NCBI GenBank assembly: GCA_018713055.1
Contig: DVFW01000021.1
Span: 70,575-134,574, forward strand
Source: Scatavimonas merdigallinarum
Lineage (GTDB): Bacteria; Bacillota; Clostridia; Oscillospirales; Acutalibacteraceae
Length of the DNA: 64,000 nucleotides
Reading direction: 5' to 3'
Of this stretch, positions 26,901 to 34,422 are shown in pieces. Numbering within the stretch: the stretch's first letter is position 1; the number at the start of each line of letters is the position of its first letter. The notes beneath the pieces were generated by a model. That model saw only the letters and a list, made by a program, of their open reading frames with translations, was not told the origin of the DNA and searched no databases. The translations under genes were made by a program, and so were the position numbers.

Positions 26901-27860
26901 CCATTTGCCGTTTATGGCGTTTTCAGCCGGATAAGGAATGGCATAGTAAGAATCAAAGCCTCTGAAATGGTCGATTCTTGTAATATCAAACAATTTGGCG
27001 TTTCCGGCTATGCGCTTGAACCACCAGTCGTATTTTGTTTTCTTCAGGTAAGACCAGTCATAAAGCGGGTTGCCCCACAATTGGCCGGTTGCGGAAAAAT
27101 AATCCGGTGGACAGCCCGCCACGCAAACGGGATTGCGGTCTTTATCCAGCCAGAATACCTCTGGATTGGCCCATGTGTCTGCGCTGTCCATAGCCACATA
27201 GATGGGGATATCGCCTACAATTAAAATCCCCAGGGAATTTACATAGGACTTGAACTTTTCCCATTGTTTAAAGAAAAGGTACTGCACAAACATCCAATAC
27301 CGTATTTCGTACTGAAGTTTTTCCTTGTACTGCGCAACAGCCTTTGGCTTTCTTAAACGAATGTCTTCGTCTGGCCACTGTGTCCATGCCTGCATCTGGA
27401 AACTCTTTTTTACAGCCATGTAAAGCGCATAGTTTTCAAGCCAGTCTGCATTTTCTTTTATAAAAGTTTCAAACGCGCGAGCATCTTTTTCGCCGGCGGA
27501 CTTTGAAAAATTGGAAAAAGCGCTGTACAGAACGTCGAAACGCGCCTTGTAGATTTTTTCGTAATCGACCTTTTCCGGGTTGTCGCCCCAGTCGCGGTCT
27601 TTTATATCATTTTTACTGATAAAGCCTTCTTCCGCCAGCGTATCCAGATCAATCATATACGGATTGCCCGCATAGGTTGAAAAAGACTGGTAAGGGGAAT
27701 CTCCATAGCTTGTGGGGCCTACGGGGAGAATCTGCCAGATTTTTTGCCCCGACGCCTTTAGAAAGTCGGCAAACTCGTAAGCGTCTTTTCCAATGGTGCC
27801 TATGCCATAGGGAGTGGGAAGGGATGTAATGGGCATTAATATACCCGCGCATCTTGCCAT
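23919..27860 (-). CDS. Bifunctional 4-alpha-glucanotransferase / glycogen phosphorylase fusion
   Basis: One 1313-residue frame joins two complete cytoplasmic enzymes of alpha-glucan metabolism. Residues ~1-500 are a GH77 amylomaltase (MalQ): 'ILMPITSLPTPYGIG', the nucleophile Asp in 'RIDHFRGFDSYYAIP', the acid Glu in 'IIAEDLGFLTP' and 'SGTHDNDT'. Residues ~510-1313 are a GT35 phosphorylase (GlgP): 'AYYFSAEFLMGRMMYNNL', 'DAALGNGGLGRLAACFLDS', and the PLP lysine K1156 in 'GTGNMKFMLNGAVTLGTYDG'. A Glu-rich insert (~25 residues, with 'KQEEEEAEKEPK') interrupts the phosphorylase domain near residue 900. MalQ rearranges short maltodextrins into longer glucans, which GlgP cuts to glucose-1-phosphate. 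Normally they are two proteins. It is flanked by its own terminator and no other glycogen gene. Confidence 0.93.
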   Translation of the reverse strand: MARCAGILMPITSLPTPYGIGTIGKDAYEFADFLKASGQKIWQILPVGPTSYGDSPYQSFSTYAGNPYMIDLDTLAEEGFISKNDIKDRDWGDNPEKVDYEKIYKARFDVLYSAFSNFSKSAGEKDARAFETFIKENADWLENYALYMAVKKSFQMQAWTQWPDEDIRLRKPKAVAQYKEKLQYEIRYWMFVQYLFFKQWEKFKSYVNSLGILIVGDIPIYVAMDSADTWANPEVFWLDKDRNPVCVAGCPPDYFSATGQLWGNPLYDWSYLKKTKYDWWFKRIAGNAKLFDITRIDHFRGFDSYYAIPYPAENAINGKWMEGPGIRFFELMKKKLGDIPIIAEDLGFLTPGVKKLLQDSGYPGMKVLEFAFDSTEENNYLPHNYTTNCVVYSGTHDNDTIMGWFGSAQEKDVEFAVNYCNLSKEEGYNWGIIRTAYASVADYAIIQIQDVLGLGTQARMNIPSTLGGNWEWRIKRGALSKELAYRLRKLSKTYGRLEDDEPMEQNRIKDNLIQTAKNAYCKKIEELTPSELHMVVGKVMMGEIADRWEKSRENHANMRRAYYFSAEFLMGRMMYNNLYCMGILEDVRQILAEKGIDINLFEDIDDAALGNGGLGRLAACFLDSAATQDVPLDGYGIRYKYGLFKQLIENGFQVEVADDWQHFGDPWCIRREEDIVTVTFADQTVNAVPYDMAVIGYGTDNINTLRLWQAEAVHDFSFLDFNNSKYNEAVAEKNAAEDISRVLYPNDNSYEGKILRLKQQYFFCSASIQDIIKRYKKKNGNDYSKFAQHCAIQLNDTHPVVAIPELIRLLTADGLSFDQAYEIAQKTFAYTNHTVMSEALEKWSIDLMQSVIPEIFAIIEQIDQRLVRDLSEKGLNVPASTQAAPDQKQEEEEAEKEPKPVRTKLDDMRIIDSGVVHMARLAIYASSYTNGVAWIHTEILKHDVLSDWYAIYPERFQNKTNGITQRRWLGLCNPQLSKFITDRIGDGWIRNLDELAKLNDMLDDETVAQFNAIKAEKKAELAAYMKHHDRFDVDPSFIFDIQVKRLHEYKRQLLNAFSIVDIYFKLKSGELKNWNPTAFIFGAKAAPGYARAKAIIKYINEIAKLVNSDPDTKDKLKVMFVSNYNVSYAEKIVTAADISEQISTAGTEASGTGNMKFMLNGAVTLGTYDGANVEIAQQAGEENEYIFGARVEDINRLAKEGYNPKKIYESNAQIKKVVDTLIDGTFDDGGATGEGSFKELHASLIEGASWHAADHYYLLYDLPLYVEAKIKANNDYSDRISFGRKCLKNVANAGLFSSDRTILQYATELWKIK

Positions 27861-28086
27861 AGAACCAGCTCCAATCCTAAAAAAATCGTTTTATTCTTTG
27901 TACTTCTGTACGGCCGGTCTCCTGCGGTTGCAGCCTGCAACCGCCCAAAAGAAAAAGTGCATGCGCACAATTACCACTGGTCTATCAGTTTACCATAAAA
28001 TGACATGTTAAGCAAGAGGAATATTCACGATACAGCGGGATTAAAAGCAAAGGAAACTGCACGTTTTGTACGATAAAATGCGTAAT

Positions 28087-28620
28087 TTACCGGTTAAGCG
28101 CCTGTAATGCACTGTATAAGGCGACACAGGCGGCCGTATGACGTATGCGCTGCCTGCTGCCATCGCCGGCGTCTGCAAGAAGAGCTTTTATAACGGTTGT
28201 GTGATCCGTTGTGCTGCAGCCAATAAAAACCAGCCCCACCGGTTTTTCTCCTGTGCCGCCGGACGGCCCGGCTATGCCTGTTGTGGAAATCCCGATATCT
28301 GCGCCTGCCAGCCGCCGGACACCCTGCGCCATTTGTGCCGCGGTCTGCATGGATACGGCACCGTACTGCAAAAGCGTTTTAGCGTTTACCTGCAAAAGCT
28401 GTTCCTTTATATGATTTGCATACGCGCATACGCCGCAGTCGAACACGGAGGAGGCTCCGGGGACTGAGGTGATTTTTTCGCATACCAATCCGCCTGTGCA
28501 GCTTTCGGCCGCGGCAATTTTACAGCCGCTATGCTTTAACGCTGACACCAGCAGGGGTGCAAGCTGCGCTTCTGTAAGGTTTTTTCCTGTAAGCAGGGTA
28601 TGAAATTCCGTGGCGGTCAC
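28087..28620 (-). CDS. pncC: CinA C-terminal domain protein, nicotinamide-nucleotide amidase (PncC)
   Basis: This 177-residue protein is only the C-terminal amidase domain of CinA: 'KIAAAESCTGGLVCEKITSVPGAS', 'CGVCAYANHIKEQLL', 'GVRRLAGADIGISTTGIAGPSGGT'. It deamidates nicotinamide mononucleotide to nicotinate mononucleotide in NAD recycling (established for PncC). The GTG start at 28620 sits 7 bases after GGAAGGAAG. It is divergent from rsmE and appears monocistronic. The N-terminal molybdopterin-binding-like domain of full CinA is absent, as is common. Confidence 0.92.
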   Translation of the reverse strand: MTATEFHTLLTGKNLTEAQLAPLLVSALKHSGCKIAAAESCTGGLVCEKITSVPGASSVFDCGVCAYANHIKEQLLQVNAKTLLQYGAVSMQTAAQMAQGVRRLAGADIGISTTGIAGPSGGTGEKPVGLVFIGCSTTDHTTVIKALLADAGDGSRQRIRHTAACVALYSALQALNR

Positions 28621-28844
28621 AAAAAGACTTCCTTCCGGTTTTATCCAGAAAAGTTTCCGGTATATTGCTATTCTATGCCAAAAAGTTTTAAAAACACGTT
28701 ACATAATAGCAGATGCCCGTAAATTGTCAACTAATATTTTGATTTTTGCTGTTTTATACAATATGTGTGTTTGCAATCGCAGGCTTTCTCTGCTATATTA
28801 TAAAAAACGCATTAAAAAGAAATACAGAAAAAAGGGGTGCGGCC

Positions 28845-29570
28845 ATGGCCTGGTTTTTTACAGATGCAGATTTTAAAGAAACCGTCGAAATCATGGGGGA
28901 AGACGCCCGCCATATTGTAAAATCGCTCCGGATGGCAGCAGGCGAACAGCTTACCCTGTGCAGCCCGGACGGTATGCAGCATACGTGCACGATTGAAACC
29001 ATTACGCACGACTGCGTGGTTGCAAAAGTTCTGGAAAGCCGGCCCTGTCAAAATGAACCAGACGTGCAGGTGACCTTGTTCCAGGCGTTGCCGAAAGGGG
29101 ATAAAATGGACCTGATTGTGCAAAAAGCGGTGGAGCTTGGCGTGTATAAAATTGTGCCGGTCCTTACGCAGCGGTGCGTTTCACGGCCGGATGAAAAAAC
29201 GCTGCGCAGAAAATGTATGCGCTGGCAGAAAATTGCGCGCAATGCGGCGCAGCAGGCGCGCAGGGGAAGGATCCCGAAAGTGGAAACAACGCTTATGTTT
29301 ACACAGGCAGCGCAGTGCAGCGGGAAATATGACCGGACAATTCTTTTTTACGAATGCGGCGGCAAACGTGTGGGAGATATCCTGAAAACGACAGATAGAA
29401 GCATCGCGATTTTTATTGGAAGCGAAGGCGGGTTTACACCGGAGGAAGCCGCGCTTATACAGGAAAACGGCGGGGAGGCCGCTACACTGGGAAAAAGGAT
29501 TCTGCGTGCAGAAACAGCGCCGCTTGCGGCCTTGTCTGTGCTGATGTATGCGACGGGGAACTTTGCATAA
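28845..29570 (+). CDS. rsmE: 16S rRNA (uracil-1498-N3)-methyltransferase RsmE
   Basis: This 241-residue SPOUT-fold methyltransferase modifies U1498 of 16S rRNA. Visible features are the N-terminal PUA-like segment 'DARHIVKSLRMAAGEQLTL', 'LFQALPKGDKMDLIVQKAVELGV', 'RNAAQQARRGRIPKV' and the SAM-binding knot 'AIFIGSEGGFTPEEAALI' with 'LGKRILRAETAPLAAL'. The ATG at 28845 follows AAAGGGG; an upstream frame extension would add an unrelated hydrophobic segment. The nucleosidase gene follows 29 bp later, likely in the same operon. Confidence 0.95.
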   Translation: MAWFFTDADFKETVEIMGEDARHIVKSLRMAAGEQLTLCSPDGMQHTCTIETITHDCVVAKVLESRPCQNEPDVQVTLFQALPKGDKMDLIVQKAVELGVYKIVPVLTQRCVSRPDEKTLRRKCMRWQKIARNAAQQARRGRIPKVETTLMFTQAAQCSGKYDRTILFYECGGKRVGDILKTTDRSIAIFIGSEGGFTPEEAALIQENGGEAATLGKRILRAETAPLAALSVLMYATGNFA

Positions 29571-29599
29571 GCAATATGGTAATAGAAAGGAAGAAGGAA

Positions 29600-30298
29600 A
29601 TGACGGTTGGCGTAATTTGTGCGCTTGCAATAGAGGTTGAAGGACTCAAAGCGGCGATGAAACAGAAAACGGAAAAAGCAGGGGCGCGGATGACCTATAC
29701 GCAGGGAACAATCGGTGGCGTGCAGGCCGTTGCAGTAGAATGTGGGATCGGCAAGGTCAACGCCGCAATTTGTGCCCAGCAGATGATCGACCTGTTTAAG
29801 CCCGACATGATAATCAACAGCGGAATAGCGGGCGCGCTGAGCGGGCAGATTGGCATTGCAGACATTGTGATCGCAAACGACGTGGTACAGCACGATATGG
29901 ATGGAACTGCAATGGGAGATCCGCTTGGGGAAATATGGTTTCATGATGAAAAACGTATAGAGATCCCGGCGGATACAAATATTGTAGAACGGCTTAAACA
30001 AGCGTGCAGTTCTCTAAAAGACACAAAAGTAATGTTGGGAAGAATTGCAACAGGCGATGTGTTTGTAGCTGGCAAGGAAAAGCGCCGGACCATTTATGAC
30101 CACTTTGGTGCTTTGGCCTGTGAAATGGAAGGTGGAGCCATTGGGCAGGTTTGCTACAGAAACGGCGTTCCGTTTGGCATACTGCGCTGCATTTCCGACG
30201 ATATTACAGAAAATGAATTTATGGATTATCTGAAATTCCGGGAAATTGCCGCTAAAAAGTCAATTGCGATTATTCAGGCGTTCCTTTCACAGCTTTAA
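29600..30298 (+). CDS. mtnN: 5'-methylthioadenosine/S-adenosylhomocysteine nucleosidase
   Basis: This 232-residue protein cleaves MTA and SAH to adenine and the thioribose, feeding methionine salvage and, through SRH, LuxS if present. Motifs: Glu in 'ALAIEVEGLKAAM', 'ECGIGKVNAAICAQQMI', 'INSGIAGAL', 'ATGDVFVAG', Glu in 'ACEMEGGAIGQVC' and the catalytic Asp in 'RCISDDITENEF'. The ATG at 29600 follows two purine-rich ribosome sites. It is in an operon with rsmE, a SAM-using enzyme. Its 3' end overlaps the convergent PH-domain gene by 29 bp. Confidence 0.94.
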   Translation: MTVGVICALAIEVEGLKAAMKQKTEKAGARMTYTQGTIGGVQAVAVECGIGKVNAAICAQQMIDLFKPDMIINSGIAGALSGQIGIADIVIANDVVQHDMDGTAMGDPLGEIWFHDEKRIEIPADTNIVERLKQACSSLKDTKVMLGRIATGDVFVAGKEKRRTIYDHFGALACEMEGGAIGQVCYRNGVPFGILRCISDDITENEFMDYLKFREIAAKKSIAIIQAFLSQL

Positions 30299-31739
30299 AC
30301 AGCCGTTCTTCTATTTTTTGCACTGCCTGCAACGCCTGCGCGTAATCCAGATTTTTTACGGTGAAGGCATGGCGGGATTCAGAAAAAATATAAACCTTTA
30401 CATTGCAGCTTTCGGTGCGACGCTGGAAAATGCTTTGGCGGATCTGTATATACTGGATTTTTTCAAACGGGACGGCGTTTTCTGTGATATTCATACGTGT
30501 AAACCCCCGCAGCATGACCGCTTTGTCGTTATAAGACAAGGCGGTTTTTTTAAACGCAACTACCCGGAACGCCGTCCACATGAGCAAAGCGGGAATGCAA
30601 AAAAGCAGCAGCAACAGCAGAATCTGGCTGAACAACCCCAGCGCATTTAAAAGGAACGCAGCGGGGGCGACGCTGAGCAGGCAGAACAAAGGCAGGTATA
30701 AAAAGTTTTTCAGCCTTTTGGGCGGCGGCTGTATGCCAATGGTAAAATTAAGGGTTCGGCCGCTTAAATTTGCAAGCGCCCGCTCAAGCGACTGCTTGTC
30801 CTGCGCAGGCAACAGCAGGCTTTTGTCGCCCTTTGCCTTGCCGGACCCAATTGTATGAATATATACGCTTTTCAAGCGAAGCAGCAGCATTAAAATGCTC
30901 TGTCTGCCGGATAAAGCATTGATTTTTTCCACCTCTGTAACAAACAGGCTGCGGCTGATAAGGCCGCGGCGAATAAGCAGCAGGTTTTGGCGTTTTTCTA
31001 CAGAAAAACGCGCATAGCGCGCGACCTGCACAATGTAAGCGACAAAATAGCCGAAGACAAGGATGCCGGCAATATAGGCGGCAACGGGCGGCAGCCCGAT
31101 GGAGGCGATATACACGCCCAGGTTTACACCTTCGTACAGTTTTTCACTGAATTCCTGCCCCAATATTGTGCCGACCCGCTTTACGAACGGAGCAAACAGA
31201 AGAAGGCCGGTAAAGGAGTTTGACCAGGTGGCCGCCATAAGCAAAATGCGCCGCAGAGAGCTTTTATAGACATAAGAAACGCCCGTTTGCGGGTACAAAA
31301 TGCCAAGTGCTCTTCCGGTTTGCTTATAGGACAGCACCAGGCTGACGTCACTTTTGTTTTTAATGGAACCGGGCGTGTCTATATGAAGCTTTTGCGCACC
31401 AAACAGGCCTGGGATAATATTTTTCTGTACCAATACGGACTGGACACAGCGCTGCGGGACATGTGCACTGCGCCTTGCAAACCAGCCGCGGCGCAGGTAA
31501 ATCCCTCTTCTGAGCACACGGTAAAAAATGCTGCGATATTCCAAAACGGCGGCAAGGACCAGGCACAGGACAAACAGGATATTCACGCCAACCGCGCCGA
31601 TTATTTCAGCGATGCTTTGCGGAGCAAAAAGCAGGTACTGCAAAAGCGGGAGAATCAACAGATATGTAAAACGCGATAAATAGGTAGAAATCGTGTAGGG
31701 GTGCGCTTTTTTATAGATATTGCACTTGCTTTTTTTCAA
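30270..31739 (-). CDS. Bacterial PH-domain membrane protein, YdbT-like
   Basis: This ~489-residue membrane protein holds two to three bPH_2 domains (for example around 'LRRGIYLRRGWFARRSAHVP' and 'LLLIRRGLISRSLFVTEVEKI' and 'KAVMLRGFTRMNITENAVPF'), separated by hydrophobic helix pairs. The architecture matches YdbT, usually encoded next to YdbS; the function is not well established, with hints in envelope stress or polyketide resistance. The start is most likely TTG 31739, because GGAGG lies 8 bases upstream; a GTG at 31748 would touch the ribosome site. It lies 64 bp after the smaller PH-domain gene, and its 3' end overlaps mtnN on the other strand. Confidence 0.8.
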   Translation of the reverse strand: MKKSKCNIYKKAHPYTISTYLSRFTYLLILPLLQYLLFAPQSIAEIIGAVGVNILFVLCLVLAAVLEYRSIFYRVLRRGIYLRRGWFARRSAHVPQRCVQSVLVQKNIIPGLFGAQKLHIDTPGSIKNKSDVSLVLSYKQTGRALGILYPQTGVSYVYKSSLRRILLMAATWSNSFTGLLLFAPFVKRVGTILGQEFSEKLYEGVNLGVYIASIGLPPVAAYIAGILVFGYFVAYIVQVARYARFSVEKRQNLLLIRRGLISRSLFVTEVEKINALSGRQSILMLLLRLKSVYIHTIGSGKAKGDKSLLLPAQDKQSLERALANLSGRTLNFTIGIQPPPKRLKNFLYLPLFCLLSVAPAAFLLNALGLFSQILLLLLLFCIPALLMWTAFRVVAFKKTALSYNDKAVMLRGFTRMNITENAVPFEKIQYIQIRQSIFQRRTESCNVKVYIFSESRHAFTVKNLDYAQALQAVQKIEERLFKAVKGTPE

Positions 31740-31803
31740 TTTGCACACCTCCAGAATTTTTGCTTTGTTCAGGGCGTATTTTTTGCTGCAGGCGCCGCTC
31801 TGC

Positions 31804-32238
31804 TCAAATAGATTGGTCGTTCAGCAGTCTTTTGAGCCGGATTACACTCTGCTCGTCTACATGGTTGAGTATGACGATGGACCCGGCGGTATGAAAAAAG
31901 ACAGAGTAGATATGGCAAAGCCGCTGTATGGGCGTTTGTACATATTCTGTATACTGGATCCTGTCTTTTGTTAGTTTGTACCGTTTATGGATTATTACGC
32001 CTTTTTCCAAAAGCAGATTGTTTTTATAAAGAATAAAGAAATAGCTCCGGTACAGGGCTGGAATATAAAATACCATGACCGCAAAGTAGACAAGTGTGCA
32101 TAAAACGCCCAGGGTACAGGCAGCCCATGGGCTAAAGACGAAGATTGCGCCGCACAAAAAGGCGCACAGCGCCACCGCTGCGGTTGCACGCAGGCGCCAA
32201 ATAAAAATCGAGGCAGGCGCAAGACAGGTCTTTTCCAT
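31804..32238 (-). CDS. Bacterial PH-domain membrane protein, YdbS-like
   Basis: This 144-residue protein has two N-terminal transmembrane helices (about 15-60) followed by one bPH_2 domain ('LYKNNLLLEKGVIIHKRYKL', 'DRIQYTEYVQTPIQRL', 'VFFHTAGSIVILNHV'). That is the typical layout of YdbS. The ATG at 32238 follows AGGAGG. It is first in a two-gene operon with the YdbT-like protein. In the pair the two proteins probably form a membrane complex; the role is unknown. Confidence 0.85.
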   Translation of the reverse strand: MEKTCLAPASIFIWRLRATAAVALCAFLCGAIFVFSPWAACTLGVLCTLVYFAVMVFYIPALYRSYFFILYKNNLLLEKGVIIHKRYKLTKDRIQYTEYVQTPIQRLCHIYSVFFHTAGSIVILNHVDEQSVIRLKRLLNDQSI

Positions 32239-32330
32239 ATGCAGTCCTCCTTTTAACAGATCAACATTATACATACATTATGCCAAAAAAAGCGTTTGAA
32301 AATTTTATTTAACGGAAATATAAATGTGTA

Positions 32331-32359
32331 TTGACAAAAAGCGCGTAGTTGGATAAAAT
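32331..32359 (+). promoter_or_regulatory. Promoter of the T-box-ilvB-cimA operon
   Basis: TTGACA (32331-32336), 17 bp, then TAAAAT (32354-32359), about 20 bp before the T-box stem I. Confidence 0.85.
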
Positions 32360-32385
32360 ATAGAAAACGATAAAACTGGTAAATG

Positions 32386-32648
32386 CGACGACAGGGAAGA
32401 GTATTTTGGCCTTACGTTTTCAGAGAGCCGCCGGTTGGTGCAAGGCGGCAGCGTATCCACAAAGAAAATCGCCCTTGAGCAGTCCGCTGAATTTTAGCAA
32501 GTAAGCGCGACCGGCGGCCCGCCGTTATACGGGAAAGCATTCGGCTGGAAGGCCCGATGCTCAAAGAGGCCTGTGTAAAAAGCAGGCAAGCAGAGTGGTA
32601 CCGCGAAGCATGGCTTTCGTCTTTGTAAAAAGGACGAGAGCCGTTTTT
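32386..32648 (+). ncRNA. T-box riboswitch, probable isoleucine specifier (ATC)
   Basis: All main T-box parts are visible. Stem I begins with a GAGTA (AGTA) S-turn at 32398-32403. A distal GGTTGGTG loop at 32433-32440 is enclosed by GCCGCC/GGCGGC. The specifier side of the loop reads ATC at 32468-32470, followed by G and a CCC that pairs with GGG at the loop base. The T-box sequence AGAGTGGTACCGCG lies at 32592-32605. A terminator hairpin (32612-32642) with T5 overlaps the antiterminator. Uncharged tRNA-Ile would stabilise antitermination and switch on ilvB-cimA (family knowledge). The specifier call comes from hand folding. Confidence 0.9.
32612..32648 (+). terminator. T-box regulated terminator
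   Basis: GGCTTTCGTC pairs with GACGAGAGCC (one mismatch) with a short A/T-rich apex, then GT5. It is mutually exclusive with the T-box antiterminator. Confidence 0.85.
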
Positions 32649-32720
32649 ATTTGTACCGGCGTTTGCCGGAAGCAGATTGCATACGCATTTATACGAAGAA
32701 ACAGGGTTAGGTGAGAAACA

Positions 32721-34391
32721 ATGAAGTTGACAGGAGCGCAAGTGCTTGCAGAATGTCTTTTGGAACAGGGGATCGATACCGTATTTGGATATCCCGGCGG
32801 GGCCGTATTGGATATTTATGACGCGCTTTACATGTACAGCGGACAGATCCGGCATATTATGACGGCGCATGAGCAGGGAGCGGCGCATGCAGCGGACGGA
32901 TATGCGCGCGCGACGGGAAAAACGGGCGTTGTGATTGCAACTTCCGGCCCCGGCGCTACAAACCTGGTTACGGGGATTGCTTCGGCTTATATGGATTCTT
33001 CCCCGATCGTGGCGATTACGGGCAATGTTTCGCGCGGATTGCTGGGGCGCGACAGTTTTCAGGAGGTCAATATAAAAGACATTGTAAAGCCTGTGACAAA
33101 AGCAAGCTTTCAGGTTATGCATCCACAAGAGCTTGCCCCTGTGATCAGAAAGGCGTTTTCCATCGCGCAGGCAGGAAGAAAAGGACCAGTGCTGATTGAC
33201 ATTCCAAAGGATATTACGGCGCTTGAGACGGAATATCAAAAAGAAACGCCGGAAAAACCGCTGCCGCCGCCGCTGCCGTCAGAAAAGGAGCTGGAACATG
33301 CGGCGCGTCTGGTTGAAACGGCACAGCGTCCTCTGATTTATGCGGGCGGCGGCGTAATCAGCGCGTGCGCTTCAAAAGAGCTTATGGCTTTTGCAGAAAG
33401 AATTGGCGCACCTGTGTGCTGCTCGTTGATGGGAATGGGAGCCATACCGGGCAGCCATCCGCTGTTTGCAGGAAATATAGGTATGCACGGCGTTTATGAA
33501 ACAAGCCTTGCGGCCAGGCAGGCCGACCTGATCCTTGCGCTGGGCGCACGCTTTTCCGACCGGGTGGCGGGTGACAGGGAACGCTTCAGAGAACACGCAA
33601 AGATTTTGCATGTGGATATTGACCCAAAGGAGATCCATAAAAATGTAAAAGCGGATTGCTGGCTGTGCGGGGACGTAAAAGCGGTGCTGCGTGAATGGAT
33701 GCGCCATATACGGCCGCAGGAGCATACCGCGTGGCTTGAACAGATACAGAAATGGAAGGAAGAGGCGCCCAAAAAGGCTGCCGACCGGCATGGAGCGCCA
33801 ACACCACAGTATATTTTACATGTACTCTGCCAGCAAAAGGCGGATGAAGACAGAATTGTGACAGACGTCGGCCAGCACCAGATGTGGACGGTGCAGGAAT
33901 GTTGCTTTAACCGGCCGCGGACCTTTTTGACTTCCGGAGGGCTTGGAACGATGGGCTTTGGCATGGGCGCGGCAATTGGTGCGCAGGCGGCGCTTCCGTA
34001 CAGGCGTGTGACGCTGATTACGGGCGACGGCAGCTTTCATATGAATTTAAATGAGCTTGTAACGCTTAAATCGTATAAGCTGCCGGTAGTGGTTGCAATT
34101 ATGAATAACACTGTGTTAGGGATGGTGCGGCAATGGCAAAAGCTATTCTACGGCGGTCGTTTTTCACAGACCGATCCGCACAGAGCTACAGATTTTGCCG
34201 CGCTTGCAAGGGCGTTTGGAATAGAAGCGATGACGGTCCATTCTTATCAGGAGGTTGTGCCGGTGGTAGAAAAAGCGTACAGCCTGCACGCGCCGGTTGT
34301 GATAGATTTCCGTATATCGCCGGATGAAAACGTGCTGCCGATGATCCCTCCGGGAAAAACGGCGGACGATATGATTTTAGATTTGTGGTAA
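32721..34391 (+). CDS. ilvB: Acetolactate synthase large subunit
   Basis: This 556-residue ThDP enzyme condenses pyruvate with pyruvate or 2-ketobutyrate in valine/leucine and isoleucine synthesis. Features: 'TVFGYPGGAVLDIYDAL', catalytic Glu51 in 'AHEQGAAHAADGYA', the FAD-binding middle domain ('FSDRVAGDRERF'), and the ThDP-binding 'GDGSFHMNLNELVTL' to 'IMNN' near residues 435-463. The ATG at 32721 follows TTAGGTGAG. It is the first gene behind the Ile T-box. cimA follows after 31 bp. No regulatory small subunit (ilvN) is encoded in the window, which is unusual for an acetolactate synthase operon. Confidence 0.93.
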   Translation: MKLTGAQVLAECLLEQGIDTVFGYPGGAVLDIYDALYMYSGQIRHIMTAHEQGAAHAADGYARATGKTGVVIATSGPGATNLVTGIASAYMDSSPIVAITGNVSRGLLGRDSFQEVNIKDIVKPVTKASFQVMHPQELAPVIRKAFSIAQAGRKGPVLIDIPKDITALETEYQKETPEKPLPPPLPSEKELEHAARLVETAQRPLIYAGGGVISACASKELMAFAERIGAPVCCSLMGMGAIPGSHPLFAGNIGMHGVYETSLAARQADLILALGARFSDRVAGDRERFREHAKILHVDIDPKEIHKNVKADCWLCGDVKAVLREWMRHIRPQEHTAWLEQIQKWKEEAPKKAADRHGAPTPQYILHVLCQQKADEDRIVTDVGQHQMWTVQECCFNRPRTFLTSGGLGTMGFGMGAAIGAQAALPYRRVTLITGDGSFHMNLNELVTLKSYKLPVVVAIMNNTVLGMVRQWQKLFYGGRFSQTDPHRATDFAALARAFGIEAMTVHSYQEVVPVVEKAYSLHAPVVIDFRISPDENVLPMIPPGKTADDMILDLW

Positions 34392-34422
34392 GATTCAGGT
34401 GGACTGGGAAAGGGTGGTTTTT

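Noticed and set aside
28746..28844. Hydrophobic N-terminal extension of RsmE
   Set aside because: RsmE is cytosolic and starts at the 'MAWFFTD' position in alignment with the family; ribosome site lies before 28845.
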